Positions 1 through 8,858 are shown, counted from the stretch's first letter. The stretch is DNA of 36,341 bases from an uncultured Endomicrobiia bacterium (GCA_905234925.1 CAJOJJ010000005.1:1-36341), one strand, 5' to 3'. Notes: generated by a model not told the origin, from the letters alone. Program-made: numbers and translations.

Positions 1-854
1 TCGTCGGCTAGCAATGACGGACTAAGAGGGGTTTTATTTAACATAGATTCCCGATTGCTACACTCGGGAATGACAGACTGAGGAACTGAGGAACGGCGAA
101 GAAAGAGGAATAGTATGAATATTATCGGGAGGACAAGGGCGGTTTCTTTGGTAAAAAGAGCCATAGAAAAAAATAATATATGAGCTGAGAAGCTGAGAAG
201 CTGAGAAGCTGAGTAACTACAGGAACGACAACGACGAGATGACTGATGGTCGGATAGTCGGATGGTCGGATGGTCGGAAGAAGAAACGGCAAATTCCCGA
301 TTGCTACACTCGGGAATGACAGACTGTTGTTTGTCGTTTATTGTACATTGTACATTATACATTGTACATTTTTGTTGACTTTCCAAAAATTTTATTAAAA
401 AATAAAAAGACAGGCTGTCGCTTCTGTCGACGGGACGACAGACCACTGCACACAACAAAGGATTAACCGCAATAATTAAGCTGAAAAACAAAGACCATAC
501 TTTATTATTTTTATAAGAAAATAATAGATATATAGAAAATACTGCAAATAAAAATATTAATATATTTGAAATATGGTATGCTGTTGGATTTAAGCCGCTG
601 AAAGTACTGTCTATTGCAAAGCTGACATTTAATAACGGTCTGTAACCCGTATCGCCCGGAACACCGAAAAAAGTGTCGGTAAACATTGTTTTAATATTTG
701 AAAGTTTAAGATAGTCTTGTTTTTCAAGAATTAAAACGTCGTCGTCAAGGTACTGCCAATCGTATGTTATGCTTTTGCCATACAAACCAAATACGACAAG
801 AGCAAGGATTATGAATGCAAAAATATTAAAATGATTTGTAATACATTTTCTCAT
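1..854 (-). CDS. Partial TMTC-like / GT-C membrane glycosyltransferase (N-terminal ~284 codons, open at left edge)
   Basis: Translated by hand from ATG at 854-852 with no stop to position 1: MRKCITNHFNIFAFIILALVVFGLYGKSITYDWQYLDDDVLILEKQDYLKLSNIKTMFTDTFFGVPGDTGYRPLLNVSFAIDSTFSGLNPTAYHISNILIFLFAVFSIYLLFSYKNNKVWSLFFSLIIAVNPLLCAVVCRPVDRSDSLSFYFLIKFLESQQ...HILFFSMALFTKETALVLPIIFILFLFLRR... Matches TMTC-family hallmarks: W..DDD..I, GYRPLLN.SFAID..F.GLNP.AYHI.NI, NPL...V..R.DRSDSL.FYFL, ALF(S/T)KETA.VLP. Confidence 0.8.
   Translation of the reverse strand, partial: MRKCITNHFNIFAFIILALVVFGLYGKSITYDWQYLDDDVLILEKQDYLKLSNIKTMFTDTFFGVPGDTGYRPLLNVSFAIDSTFSGLNPTAYHISNILIFLFAVFSIYLLFSYKNNKVWSLFFSLIIAVNPLLCAVVCRPVDRSDSLSFYFLIKFLESQQKCTMYNVQCTINDKQQSVIPECSNREFAVSSSDHPTIRLSDHQSSRRCRSCSYSASQLLSFSAHILFFSMALFTKETALVLPIIFILFLFLRRSSVPQSVIPECSNRESMLNKTPLSPSLLAD
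47..71. repeat. Palindromic repeat ATTCCCGA-N9-TCGGGAAT (inside the TMTC-like CDS)
   Basis: attcccgattgctacactcgggaat followed by GACAGAC; same unit at 293-317; related copies at 1624-1648 and 2390-2414. Confidence 0.85.
293..317. repeat. Palindromic repeat ATTCCCGA-N9-TCGGGAAT (inside the TMTC-like CDS)
   Basis: Identical 25-mer to 47-71. Confidence 0.85.
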
Positions 855-953
855 AATATTATCTGCTATTATAGTAAATTTTAAAGAAATTACAAAGAAA
901 AAAACAAGCAGTGTTTTTACTTTGCTTGTTTTTTTGTTATCAGCTTATTTTAT

Positions 954-1331
954 TTATTTTTTCCCTTTATTATTCCTTAACATTTCATTTTCAAGTTTCA
1001 AAGATAAAATTTCTTTTTCTAATTTTAATATTTTTATATCTTTTTCATTTAACAACAATTCTATATCTTTTTTGCTCATTTTGTTGATATCAATTTTTAT
1101 TTTTGAATTTATTTCAGCTATATTTTCTTCTTCTTCAACAAAATAATCAATCGGCATATCTAAGGCTTTTGCAATTTTCTGAAGAGTGCTTATTTTAGGA
1201 TTTGATTTTCCAGTTATCCATTGACTTATCATTGATTGTTTAACATTTAATTTTTCCGCAAGCATCTTCTGAGTTAAATCTTTTTCGGACATTGCAATTT
1301 CTATCAATTTACCTGTTTTATTTTTACTCAT
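954..1331 (-). CDS. XRE/Cro-CI family helix-turn-helix transcriptional regulator
   Basis: ORF 125 aa; 'DLTQKMLAEKLNVKQSMISQWITGKSNPKISTLQKIAKALDMPIDYFV' is a typical HTH_3 fold, followed by a coiled-coil tail. Confidence 0.9.
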   Translation of the reverse strand: MSKNKTGKLIEIAMSEKDLTQKMLAEKLNVKQSMISQWITGKSNPKISTLQKIAKALDMPIDYFVEEEENIAEINSKIKIDINKMSKKDIELLLNEKDIKILKLEKEILSLKLENEMLRNNKGKK

Positions 1332-1437
1332 TATATATCCCTCAACAAAAAAGCCTTGACTTTTATTATATTTTCTTATATAATCTTATTAAATATAAGT
1401 TTTTATAATATTTTAATAAATTTAATAATTTTTAAAT

Positions 1438-1546
1438 TTAAGCCGAGCCGGCTAAAACATAGCATTAGATAAGGCATCAAAATGCGACATAGCGACAAAT
1501 TGATGAGATGATAAAAATTTTTATGGCATTTCTATCTCTCGGCTTA
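1438..1546. ncRNA. Candidate structured RNA / leader element between XRE and pilin genes
   Basis: Long-range pair TAAGCCGAG...CTCGGCTTA enclosing AGCCGGCT, CATCAA...TTGATG and GAGAT...ATCTC helices; no ORF. Confidence 0.25.
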
Positions 1547-1623
1547 TTATAGCATAAAAAATTTCCTTTGGCAATTCTTGAAGATTGGATGATTTGAAGA
1601 AAAAAGGAATTTAATTAACATAG

Positions 1624-1648
1624 ATTCCCGACAGAGACATTCGGGAAT
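1624..1648. repeat. Palindromic repeat ATTCCCGA-N9-TCGGGAAT
   Basis: attcccgacagagacattcgggaat followed by GACAGAC, just upstream of the pilin gene. Confidence 0.8.
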
Positions 1649-1717
1649 GACAGACGGAACGGCAATATACAATAAACAAAAAACGGCAATTTAGAATTTA
1701 CAATTAAAGGAGGCTTT

Positions 1718-2215
1718 ATGAAAAAACTAAAGAACAGCAAAGACACCGGATTGCAACGCTTCTCTCGCAATGACGGCAAGAAAGGTTTTACCTTAGTAGA
1801 GTTGGTTATCGTAATTGCAATAGTGATTATTTTGTCGGTAGTGTCTGTGCCGATTTATAGAGGGTATGTTGACAAGGCTATGATATCTGAAGGTTATGGA
1901 TTACTCGGAATGATTCTTTCTGCAGAAAAAGCATATTACAGTGAGTACGGAAATTTCTATCATACAAATACAGTTTGGACTTGTAATGAATCAACTTTAG
2001 GTGTCGACGCAAGATCAAATAAATATTTCACTTATTTTTACATAGGATCAAACTTTAATAGTGCTAAATTTTATGTTGATGCTGTAGTAAAAAAACCTTT
2101 AAATTTGGCTACAGTTGCTAATAGAGGTCATTTGGTAATTAGGTATAATATTACTTTAGGTTCTCAAATCATGGATTATCCTGCAGATTTTGACGACTCT
2201 TGGAAACAAGCTTAA
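1718..2215 (+). CDS. Type IV pilin-like / pseudopilin (prepilin N-methylation motif)
   Basis: AAAGGAGG RBS then ATG; leader ...KKG|FTLVELVIVIAIVIILSVVSVPIYRGYVDKA, Gly(-1)/Phe(+1)/Glu(+5) prepilin cleavage site and hydrophobic alpha1. Confidence 0.92.
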   Translation: MKKLKNSKDTGLQRFSRNDGKKGFTLVELVIVIAIVIILSVVSVPIYRGYVDKAMISEGYGLLGMILSAEKAYYSEYGNFYHTNTVWTCNESTLGVDARSNKYFTYFYIGSNFNSAKFYVDAVVKKPLNLATVANRGHLVIRYNITLGSQIMDYPADFDDSWKQA

Positions 2216-2254
2216 ATATAGAAACAACAAAGAACGGCAACGACTAACTACAAA

Positions 2255-2368
2255 GACGCCGGATTGCCACCAAAAGACAATGTACAATGTATAATATACA
2301 ATGTACAATATACGACAACTACAATGAACGACAATTAAAGACATTGTCGGCTTGCAATGATGGACTAA
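2255..2368. repeat. ~110-bp dispersed composite repeat, copy 1
   Basis: gacgccggattgccaccaaaagacaatgtacaa...acgacaactacaatgaacgacaattaaagacattgtcggcttgcaatgatggac. Confidence 0.75.
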
Positions 2369-2389
2369 GGGGTGTTTTATTTAACATAA

Positions 2390-2414
2390 ATTCCCGACAG
2401 AGACATTCGGGAAT
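2390..2414. repeat. Palindromic repeat ATTCCCGA-N9-TCGGGAAT
   Basis: attcccgacagagacattcgggaat, same core as 1624-1648. Confidence 0.8.
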
Positions 2415-2492
2415 AACAAAAAAAGAAAAAAAAGACTTTATCAATAAAATGTAAGGATACAGAAAAAAAGGCTAAGTTTGAGACGAAAAGAA

Positions 2493-2548
2493 GAAACTCG
2501 CAAACGCAGTGTACAAAAGTGTACACGGTATATAAGTTTGCGAGTTTC
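2493..2548 (-). terminator. Hairpin downstream of serA
   Basis: 13-bp perfect stem GAAACTCGCAAAC / GTTTGCGAGTTTC with an inner TGTACA...TGTACA hairpin, ~50 bp past the serA stop. Confidence 0.6.
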
Positions 2549-2597
2549 AATATTGTAGTCCAAAATTTGCTGTTTTTTCGCTATAAATGTAATCTTA

Positions 2598-4175
2598 TTA
2601 TAATATTACATTCTTAACTTTCATTACTCCGTCAAGTTTGGCTAGCTTAGCAATAACATCTGCGGAGACTTCACCGTCGATTTCAAGAACGGTTACAGCC
2701 TGTTTGCCGGACTCTTTTCTTCCTACGTTCATACCTGCAATGTTGATGGAAGAAGAACCGAGTATTGTTCCCAAAGTTCCGATAACGCCGGGTTTATCGG
2801 TATTATTGATAAATATTTTGTGACCTTCCGGTTTAACATCTACATTTAATCCGTCGATAGAAATTATTCTCTGCTGTTTATCAAATAAAGTTCCTGCCAT
2901 AGAATATTCGCCTTTATCTGTTTTAACTTTAACGGAAATCAAATTGTTATAATCTTTGCAGTCTCTAACGATAGCTTCTTTAACCGTTATGCCTCTTTCC
3001 TTAGCAACAGATGTTGCATTAACGGAATTAATTTTAAGGTCAAGAATCTGTCCTAAAATTCCTTTAAGATATGCAACCGTTAAAGGATTGGTTTTAAATT
3101 CCGAAACTGCTCCGCAATAATTTATTTCTATTTCTGAAATGCCACCCTCTATAATCTGTCCCTGGAAAGAACCCATCTTGTCTGCAAGTTCTATATAAGG
3201 CATCATCTGTTTTTGAGATTCCCAGTCGACAGTTGCAACGTTAACTGCGTTTCTGATAATTCCTTTTGTAAAGAAATCCACTGCTACGCTTGCCATTTCT
3301 ATTGCAATTTTTACCTGAGCTTCCTCGGTGGATGCTGCCAAGTGAGGAGTTGTTATAATGTTAGGTGTAGTCTGTATTGACCAATCAACGGGAGGTTCTT
3401 TAACGAAAACATCAAGAGCTGCATTTGCTACTTTGCCGGACTTAACCGCTTCAATCAAGTCTGCATCGTTGATAATTGCACCTCTCGCACAGTTGATAAT
3501 TCTTACTCCGTCTTTCATTTTAGCGATATTAGCTTTGTTAATCATACCTTTCGTATCGTCCGTTAAAGGAGAATGTATGGAAAGATAATCCGCCTGTTTA
3601 AAAACTTCGTCGAGAGTTGTAAGTTCTATTCCGTTATTTTTTGCAACTTCGGCATTTGCGAAAGGGTCATAAGCTACTACTTTCATACCGAAAGATAAAA
3701 GCCTTTTTGCAACTTCGTTTCCGATTCTGCCAAGACCGATAAGACCAAGCGTTTTACCGAAAATTTCGTTACCCATAAATTTTTTCTTTTCCCATTTCTG
3801 AGACTGCATTGATGTAACTGCAGCGGGAATATTTCTTGCCATGGAAAGAATTAATCCGATAGTATGTTCCGCTACGGAAATGGTGTTTCCGCCGGGAACG
3901 TTTGCCACAACTATACCTTTCTGCGTTGCAGCCTGTTTATCGACGTTATCGACACCTGTTCCTGCTCTGCCGATAAATTTCAATTTCTGTGCGGCTTCTA
4001 TAATTTCCGCAGTAACTTTAACTTCGGAACGTATTATAAGACCGTCGTAATCTTTTATAAGTTCTTTAAATTCTTCAGGGGAAGGCTTTGCGTGAACTTC
4101 CACTTTAAAATCCGGATGGTTCAAAAGCTGATCTAATCCTTCCTGACTGTCGTAAGTCATCAAAATCTTAAACAT
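2598..4175 (-). CDS. serA: D-3-phosphoglycerate dehydrogenase (with C-terminal ACT domain)
   Basis: ORF track gives 2598..4187 (GTG start). The ATG at 4175 with upstream AGGAG looks more likely. 'GLIGLGRIGNEVAKRLLSFGMKVVAYDPF', 'INCARGAIINDADLIEAVKSGKVANAALDVF', 'TPHLAASTEEAQ', ACT domain 'DKPGVIGTLGTILGSSSINIAGMNVGR'. Confidence 0.95.
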   Translation of the reverse strand: MFKILMTYDSQEGLDQLLNHPDFKVEVHAKPSPEEFKELIKDYDGLIIRSEVKVTAEIIEAAQKLKFIGRAGTGVDNVDKQAATQKGIVVANVPGGNTISVAEHTIGLILSMARNIPAAVTSMQSQKWEKKKFMGNEIFGKTLGLIGLGRIGNEVAKRLLSFGMKVVAYDPFANAEVAKNNGIELTTLDEVFKQADYLSIHSPLTDDTKGMINKANIAKMKDGVRIINCARGAIINDADLIEAVKSGKVANAALDVFVKEPPVDWSIQTTPNIITTPHLAASTEEAQVKIAIEMASVAVDFFTKGIIRNAVNVATVDWESQKQMMPYIELADKMGSFQGQIIEGGISEIEINYCGAVSEFKTNPLTVAYLKGILGQILDLKINSVNATSVAKERGITVKEAIVRDCKDYNNLISVKVKTDKGEYSMAGTLFDKQQRIISIDGLNVDVKPEGHKIFINNTDKPGVIGTLGTILGSSSINIAGMNVGRKESGKQAVTVLEIDGEVSADVIAKLAKLDGVMKVKNVIL

Positions 4176-4200
4176 TTTTTTACACACTCCTGTACTAAAT

Positions 4201-6588
4201 TTATTTTTTTACTTTTTTATTTTTAGTTTTTTTGTCATTTTTTGTATCTTTTGCATCAATACCGTCAAAAGCATATTTGATAACATCTCTCATATGTTTA
4301 ACGGGAATCATTTGAATTTTCTTCTTTACGTTTTCCGGAATATCAACCAAATCCTTTTTGTTTCCGTCGGGAAAAAGAACCATATCTATTCCTTCTCTGT
4401 ATGCCGCAAGAGTTTTTTCTTTCAAGCCGCCTATTGCCAAAGCTCTTCCTCTAAGCGTAATTTCGCCAGTCATGGCAAGCTTTTTTCTGACGGGTTTATT
4501 CATACAGACCGAAGCCAAAGCCGTTGCCATAGCAAGCCCTGCACTGGGACCGTCTTTAGGAACTGCTCCCTCGGGAACATGAACATGAAAATCGGTATCT
4601 TTAAACATATCTTCGTCTATTTTCAACTGTTTTGCGGAAGACTTAACATATGTAAATGCAGCCTGAACGGACTCTTTCATAACGTCGCCGAGCTGACCGG
4701 TAAGATTAAGCAGACCTTTACCTTTCATTTTGTTGACTTCTATGGTAAGTGTTTCTCCCCCCACTTCAGTCCAGGCAAGCCCGGTAACAACACCGATATC
4801 ATTTTCGGAAATTTTTTCTCTTTCGTAATGCGGAACACCCAAATATTTTTCAATATTTTTTGCCGCAATTTTTATCGTATTTTTCTTTTCAAGTGCCAGC
4901 TCTTTTGCGGCTTTCCTGCAAAGATTGGCTACTTCTCTGTTAAGATTTCTTACACCTGCTTCACGGGTATAACTTGCGATGACTTCGTTTATGGCACTGT
5001 CGTCAATTACAATTTCTCCGTCTTTCAAACCGTGGTCGGACATCTGCTTCTTTAAAAGAAATTTCTTTGCAATAAGAAGCTTTTCTTCGTCGGTATATCC
5101 TGAAAATCTGATAATTTCCAGCCTGTCAAGCAGAGTGTTAGGAATATTGTTTAAAGTATTTGCCGTCGTGATAAACATAACATCGGACAAATCATAATCT
5201 ACATCAAGATAATGGTCACCGAAAGCATAATTTTGTTCCGGATCAAGCACTTCAAGAAGTGCCGCCGACGGATCACCTCTCCAATCACTGCCCATTTTAT
5301 CTATTTCGTCAAGTATAAATACGGGATTTGAAGAACCTGCCTTTTTCATGGACTGGATAATTTTTCCCGGCATTGAACCGATATAAGTTCTTCTGTGTCC
5401 TCTGATTTCAGCTTCGTCACGAACACCGCCCATGGAAATTCTGACAAAATTTCTGCCGAGACTTCTTGCAACGGATTTTGCTATTGAAGTTTTGCCTACG
5501 CCCGGAGGCCCGACGAAACAAAGGATAGGACCTTTGATTTTTTTAACTCTGGAAAGAACAGCCAAATATTCTATAATTCTTTCTTTTACTTTTTCAAGTC
5601 CGTAATGGTCCTCGTCGAGAATCTCTTTTGCACGGATTAAATCAAGATTATCCTCGGTAAGTTTTTTCCAAGGTAAATCCAGCAGCCATTCAATGTAAGT
5701 TCTGATAACGCTCGCCTCAGGCGACTGAGCCATCATTTTTTCCATTCTGGAAAGTTCTTTTTCCGCAGTTTCGCGTGCTTCGTCGCTCATGGAACTGTTT
5801 TTTATTTTTTCTCTTAACTCGTCGATTTCCTTGCTGTTTTCGTCTTTCTGTTTCAGTTCTTTTTGAATAGCTTTCATCTGCTCGTTAAGATAATATTCTT
5901 TCTGATTTTTCTCTATTTGAGTTTTTACTCTTGTCTGAATTCTTCTCTCAATATTTAATATTTCTATTTCGGCATTTAAAATTTCAATTATTTTGTTCAG
6001 ACGATTTAACGGATTAATTGCCTCTAAAATCATCTGTTTTTCACTGTTCTTTATCGAGATATGTGCAGCTATCGTATCTGCAAGCTTGGACGGATCCTGA
6101 ATATTGGAAACGGATATTGAAATATCCATAGGCATTCTGGGATTAAGACGGACATGCTCGAAAAGAGCAACCATTCTTCTCATAACTGCTTCAAGTTCCG
6201 GCGTACGCTCTATTTCTTCATTAAAAACATTCAAACCTACTTCAATATATCCTCTGTCGCTGAGCTTAAATTCCGTCCATTCGGCTCTTGCGACACATTC
6301 GATAAGAATTTTCAAAGTCCCGTCGGGCATTTTAAGCATTTGAAGAACTTCGCATATAGAACCTGTATGAAAAATATCGTCGGGAGTAGGCTCTTCTATT
6401 TGAAGATTTTTTTGTGTGGCAATAAATATATACCGATTGGTGGTCATCGCCTCTTCCAAGGCTCTGATGGATTTGTCTCTGCCTACTGCCAAAGGAAGCA
6501 CCATCGAGGGAAAAACTACTACATCCCTGACGGGAAGCATAGGCAAGACTTTTGGAATGCTGTTTACTTTATTTTGTATTTCGTTCAT
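4201..6588 (-). CDS. lon: ATP-dependent protease La (Lon)
   Basis: 795 aa; Walker A GPPGVGKTS, AAA+ 'FILDEIDKMGSDWRGDPSAALLEVLDPEQN', protease dyad PKDGPSAGLAMAT and GLKEKTLAA. GGAGG RBS. Confidence 0.98.
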   Translation of the reverse strand: MNEIQNKVNSIPKVLPMLPVRDVVVFPSMVLPLAVGRDKSIRALEEAMTTNRYIFIATQKNLQIEEPTPDDIFHTGSICEVLQMLKMPDGTLKILIECVARAEWTEFKLSDRGYIEVGLNVFNEEIERTPELEAVMRRMVALFEHVRLNPRMPMDISISVSNIQDPSKLADTIAAHISIKNSEKQMILEAINPLNRLNKIIEILNAEIEILNIERRIQTRVKTQIEKNQKEYYLNEQMKAIQKELKQKDENSKEIDELREKIKNSSMSDEARETAEKELSRMEKMMAQSPEASVIRTYIEWLLDLPWKKLTEDNLDLIRAKEILDEDHYGLEKVKERIIEYLAVLSRVKKIKGPILCFVGPPGVGKTSIAKSVARSLGRNFVRISMGGVRDEAEIRGHRRTYIGSMPGKIIQSMKKAGSSNPVFILDEIDKMGSDWRGDPSAALLEVLDPEQNYAFGDHYLDVDYDLSDVMFITTANTLNNIPNTLLDRLEIIRFSGYTDEEKLLIAKKFLLKKQMSDHGLKDGEIVIDDSAINEVIASYTREAGVRNLNREVANLCRKAAKELALEKKNTIKIAAKNIEKYLGVPHYEREKISENDIGVVTGLAWTEVGGETLTIEVNKMKGKGLLNLTGQLGDVMKESVQAAFTYVKSSAKQLKIDEDMFKDTDFHVHVPEGAVPKDGPSAGLAMATALASVCMNKPVRKKLAMTGEITLRGRALAIGGLKEKTLAAYREGIDMVLFPDGNKKDLVDIPENVKKKIQMIPVKHMRDVIKYAFDGIDAKDTKNDKKTKNKKVKK

Positions 6589-6673
6589 GAAGCTACCTCC
6601 AAAAACGACAGTTTATAATTTATAGTTAACGGCAAACGACAAAAACGAAAAATGTAAATGAACTTTAACACAG

Positions 6674-6708
6674 ATTCCGTGTCTGTTCGCATTGCGGACA
6701 CACGGAAT
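6674..6708. repeat. Dispersed palindrome, ATTCCGTG...CACGGAAT type
   Basis: attccgtgtctgttcgcattgcggacacacggaat followed by GACAAAC; further copies at 10359-10393 and 10785-10819. Confidence 0.75.
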
Positions 6709-6772
6709 GACAAACTGTTTTTTGTCGTTGCTTTTTATTGTACATTGTACATTATACATTGAACATTGCTGT

Positions 6773-8041
6773 TTAAGCGGTTTTGTAAACAAATTGCGGT
6801 TTTGTTTTATTTTTTATCGTATCCGCAGTTACTACACACTGTTTTAAAATATTTTCGTTAAAAGTTTCAAACATAGTTTCGTTTAAAACTTCTTCTATCA
6901 TGGAACGCAAACCTCTTGCGCCTGACTTTCTTGTTATGGCAATTGAAGCAATTTCTCTTAAAGCATCATCTTCAAAAACCAAATCAATTCCTTCCATCTC
7001 AAACATTTTTTTATACTGTTTCACTATGGAATTTTTGGGTTCCGTTAAAATATGCACTAAATCATCTACCGTAAGATGCTCCAACGTCGATACAACAGGG
7101 AGTCTTCCTACGAGTTCCGGTATTAAACCGTACTTAATTAAATCTCTTGTATCCACCTGTGCAAACATTTTATCTTTATTTGCAAGTTTATCTTCTTTTG
7201 ACTCTTCTTTTACTGTATCGAAACCGATAATTTTCTTATTGAGTCTTGCTTCTATTATCTTTTCAAGCCCGTCAAAAGCTCCGCCGCAGATAAATAAAAT
7301 ATTTGTGGTATTAACTTTTATATTTTCCTGCTGAGGGTGCTTTCTGCCGCCCTGAGGAGGAACATCGGAAACTGTTCCCTCTATAATTTTTAAAAGAGCC
7401 TGCTGAACTCCCTCGCCGGAAACATCCCTTGTAATGGATTTATTTTCGGATTTTCTCGCAATTTTATCGATTTCGTCGATATAAACAATTCCCGTTTCCG
7501 CTCTTTTAACATCATATTTGCAATTCTGTAAAAGACGGGTAAGGATATTTTCAACATCATCGCCGACATAACCTGCCTCCGTAAGCGTGGTAGCATCGGC
7601 TATTGCAAAAGGAACATCAAGCATTTTTGCCAAAGTTTGAGCAAGAAGCGTTTTTCCCGTTCCTGTCGGACCTAACAAAAGAATATTGGATTTCTGTAAT
7701 TCAACATCATTTTCCAAATTGATGTTTGTTTGAATTCTTTTATAATGATTATAAACGGCAACGGAAAGAACTTTCTTTGCGTTGTCCTGGCCGACGACAT
7801 AACCGTCCAAAAATTTTTTTATGTCTTTAGGTTTCGGGACGGGCTTTATTACAGGTTTCTGTTCGGGCTTTTGTTCCTCTTCTTTTTTCTCAAAACTATT
7901 CAATATATCATTGGAACGCTTGATACAGTCGGAACAGATTATCGCTCCGCCGCCGCCGATAAATTTTTTCCCTGCAGTTCTGGGTTTCCCGCAGAAAAGA
8001 CATTTTTGTTCCGTAAATTTGTTATCGTTATCATTTGCCAT
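6773..8041 (-). CDS. clpX: ATP-dependent Clp protease ATP-binding subunit ClpX
   Basis: 422 aa; C4 zinc finger CLFCGKP...[20 protein letters not shown], ClpP-docking IGF loop (KKIIGFDTV), '[14 protein letters not shown]'. Confidence 0.98.
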   Translation of the reverse strand: MANDNDNKFTEQKCLFCGKPRTAGKKFIGGGGAIICSDCIKRSNDILNSFEKKEEEQKPEQKPVIKPVPKPKDIKKFLDGYVVGQDNAKKVLSVAVYNHYKRIQTNINLENDVELQKSNILLLGPTGTGKTLLAQTLAKMLDVPFAIADATTLTEAGYVGDDVENILTRLLQNCKYDVKRAETGIVYIDEIDKIARKSENKSITRDVSGEGVQQALLKIIEGTVSDVPPQGGRKHPQQENIKVNTTNILFICGGAFDGLEKIIEARLNKKIIGFDTVKEESKEDKLANKDKMFAQVDTRDLIKYGLIPELVGRLPVVSTLEHLTVDDLVHILTEPKNSIVKQYKKMFEMEGIDLVFEDDALREIASIAITRKSGARGLRSMIEEVLNETMFETFNENILKQCVVTADTIKNKTKPQFVYKTA

Positions 8042-8043
8042 TT

Positions 8044-8652
8044 TTATTTTTTCCCTGAAACTATAACTTCGTCGATTATTCCGTACTCTTTTGCTTCCTG
8101 TGCAGACATATAATAATTTCTTTCCGTATCTGCAATTATCTTATCTTTCGGCTGTCCGGTATGGGCTGCCAAAATATCAGCAAGTTTGCTCTTGGTAATA
8201 ATAAGCTCTTTGGCTTCCAAATCTATGTCGGTAACCTGTCCGGAAATTCCCCCGCCGTAAATTAAAGGCTGATGAATCATTATTCTGGAATGTTCAAGAG
8301 CATATCTTTTTCCTTTGCTGCCTGCAGCTAAAAGTACTGCTCCGAAGGACATCGCCATTCCCATACATATGGTGGTAATAGGGCTTTTAATATACTGCAT
8401 AGTATCATAAACAGCCAAACCCGCCGTAACCATACCTCCGGGTGAGTTTATGTAAAGATTGATATCTTTTGTATTGTCTTCGGCATCCAAATAAAGAAGC
8501 TGAGCAATTAACGCATTTGCAGAGTCCGTCGTTACTGCACCTTCGGCACCGCCGACAAAAATGACTCTGTCTTTTAAAAGTCTTGAGTATATATCGTAAC
8601 CGACCGAACCGTTGCTGCTTCTGTCGATTACTGTTGGGATAAAATTAGGCAC
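8044..8652 (-). CDS. clpP: ATP-dependent Clp protease proteolytic subunit ClpP (atypical Ser-His-Asn triad)
   Basis: 202 aa; '[35 protein letters not shown]' (Ser, His), '[23 protein letters not shown]' where E. coli has [20 protein letters not shown]. Confidence 0.97.
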   Translation of the reverse strand: MPNFIPTVIDRSSNGSVGYDIYSRLLKDRVIFVGGAEGAVTTDSANALIAQLLYLDAEDNTKDINLYINSPGGMVTAGLAVYDTMQYIKSPITTICMGMAMSFGAVLLAAGSKGKRYALEHSRIMIHQPLIYGGGISGQVTDIDLEAKELIITKSKLADILAAHTGQPKDKIIADTERNYYMSAQEAKEYGIIDEVIVSGKK

Positions 8653-8684
8653 GAAACCTCCTTAAAATTTACGAAATAAATTTT

Positions 8685-8818
8685 AGCTGAGCCGGGAGCT
8701 TTGCTCCCTCAGCTGAGCCGCGGACTTTGTCCGCTCTGCTGAAGAGCTGAACAGTTTTCGGTATTTTTTGCGTTGCAAAAAATCTTTTACATTTATCAAA
8801 AATTGCTTCGCAATTTTT
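8685..8818. repeat. Array of four tight perfect hairpins with 3-nt loops
   Basis: GGGAGC-TTT-GCTCCC (8694-8708, nested in AGCTGA/TCAGCT), GCGGAC-TTT-GTCCGC (8720-8734), ATTTTTTGC-GTT-GCAAAAAAT (8763-8783), AAAAATTGC-TTC-GCAATTTTT (8798-8818). Confidence 0.85.
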
Positions 8819-8858
8819 ACAACAAACCATTCAACTTATCACCTTATCAGCTTATCAA

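Noticed and set aside
1-420. CRISPR-like array from recurrent short repeats
   Set aside because: Repeats are microsatellites and palindromes of differing length without regular unique spacers, and they lie in an open coding frame.
922-1146. 74-aa plus-strand ORF
   Set aside because: Antisense to the XRE regulator; Phe/Ser/Ile-rich low-complexity translation of AT-rich DNA.
1450-1490. Resemblance of 'acatagcattagataaggcatcaaaatg' to a Cas9 tracrRNA anti-repeat/nexus
   Set aside because: Short chance similarity; no CRISPR array or cas gene in the window.
2156-2344. 62-aa minus ORF sharing 'SLIVV.C.CR.LYIV..FWWQSGVF' with the 10574-10828 ORF
   Set aside because: The similarity reflects the shared dispersed DNA repeat, not a gene family; no RBS or domain.
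4294-5055. 253-aa plus-strand ORF (and many other plus-strand ORFs at 2638-8066)
   Set aside because: Antisense to strongly supported serA/lon/clpX/clpP genes; composition looks like antisense readthrough, with no recognisable domain.
4201-8041. Looked for active-site anomalies in Lon and ClpX
   Set aside because: Walker motifs, Lon Ser/Lys dyad, ClpX zinc finger and IGF loop all look canonical.
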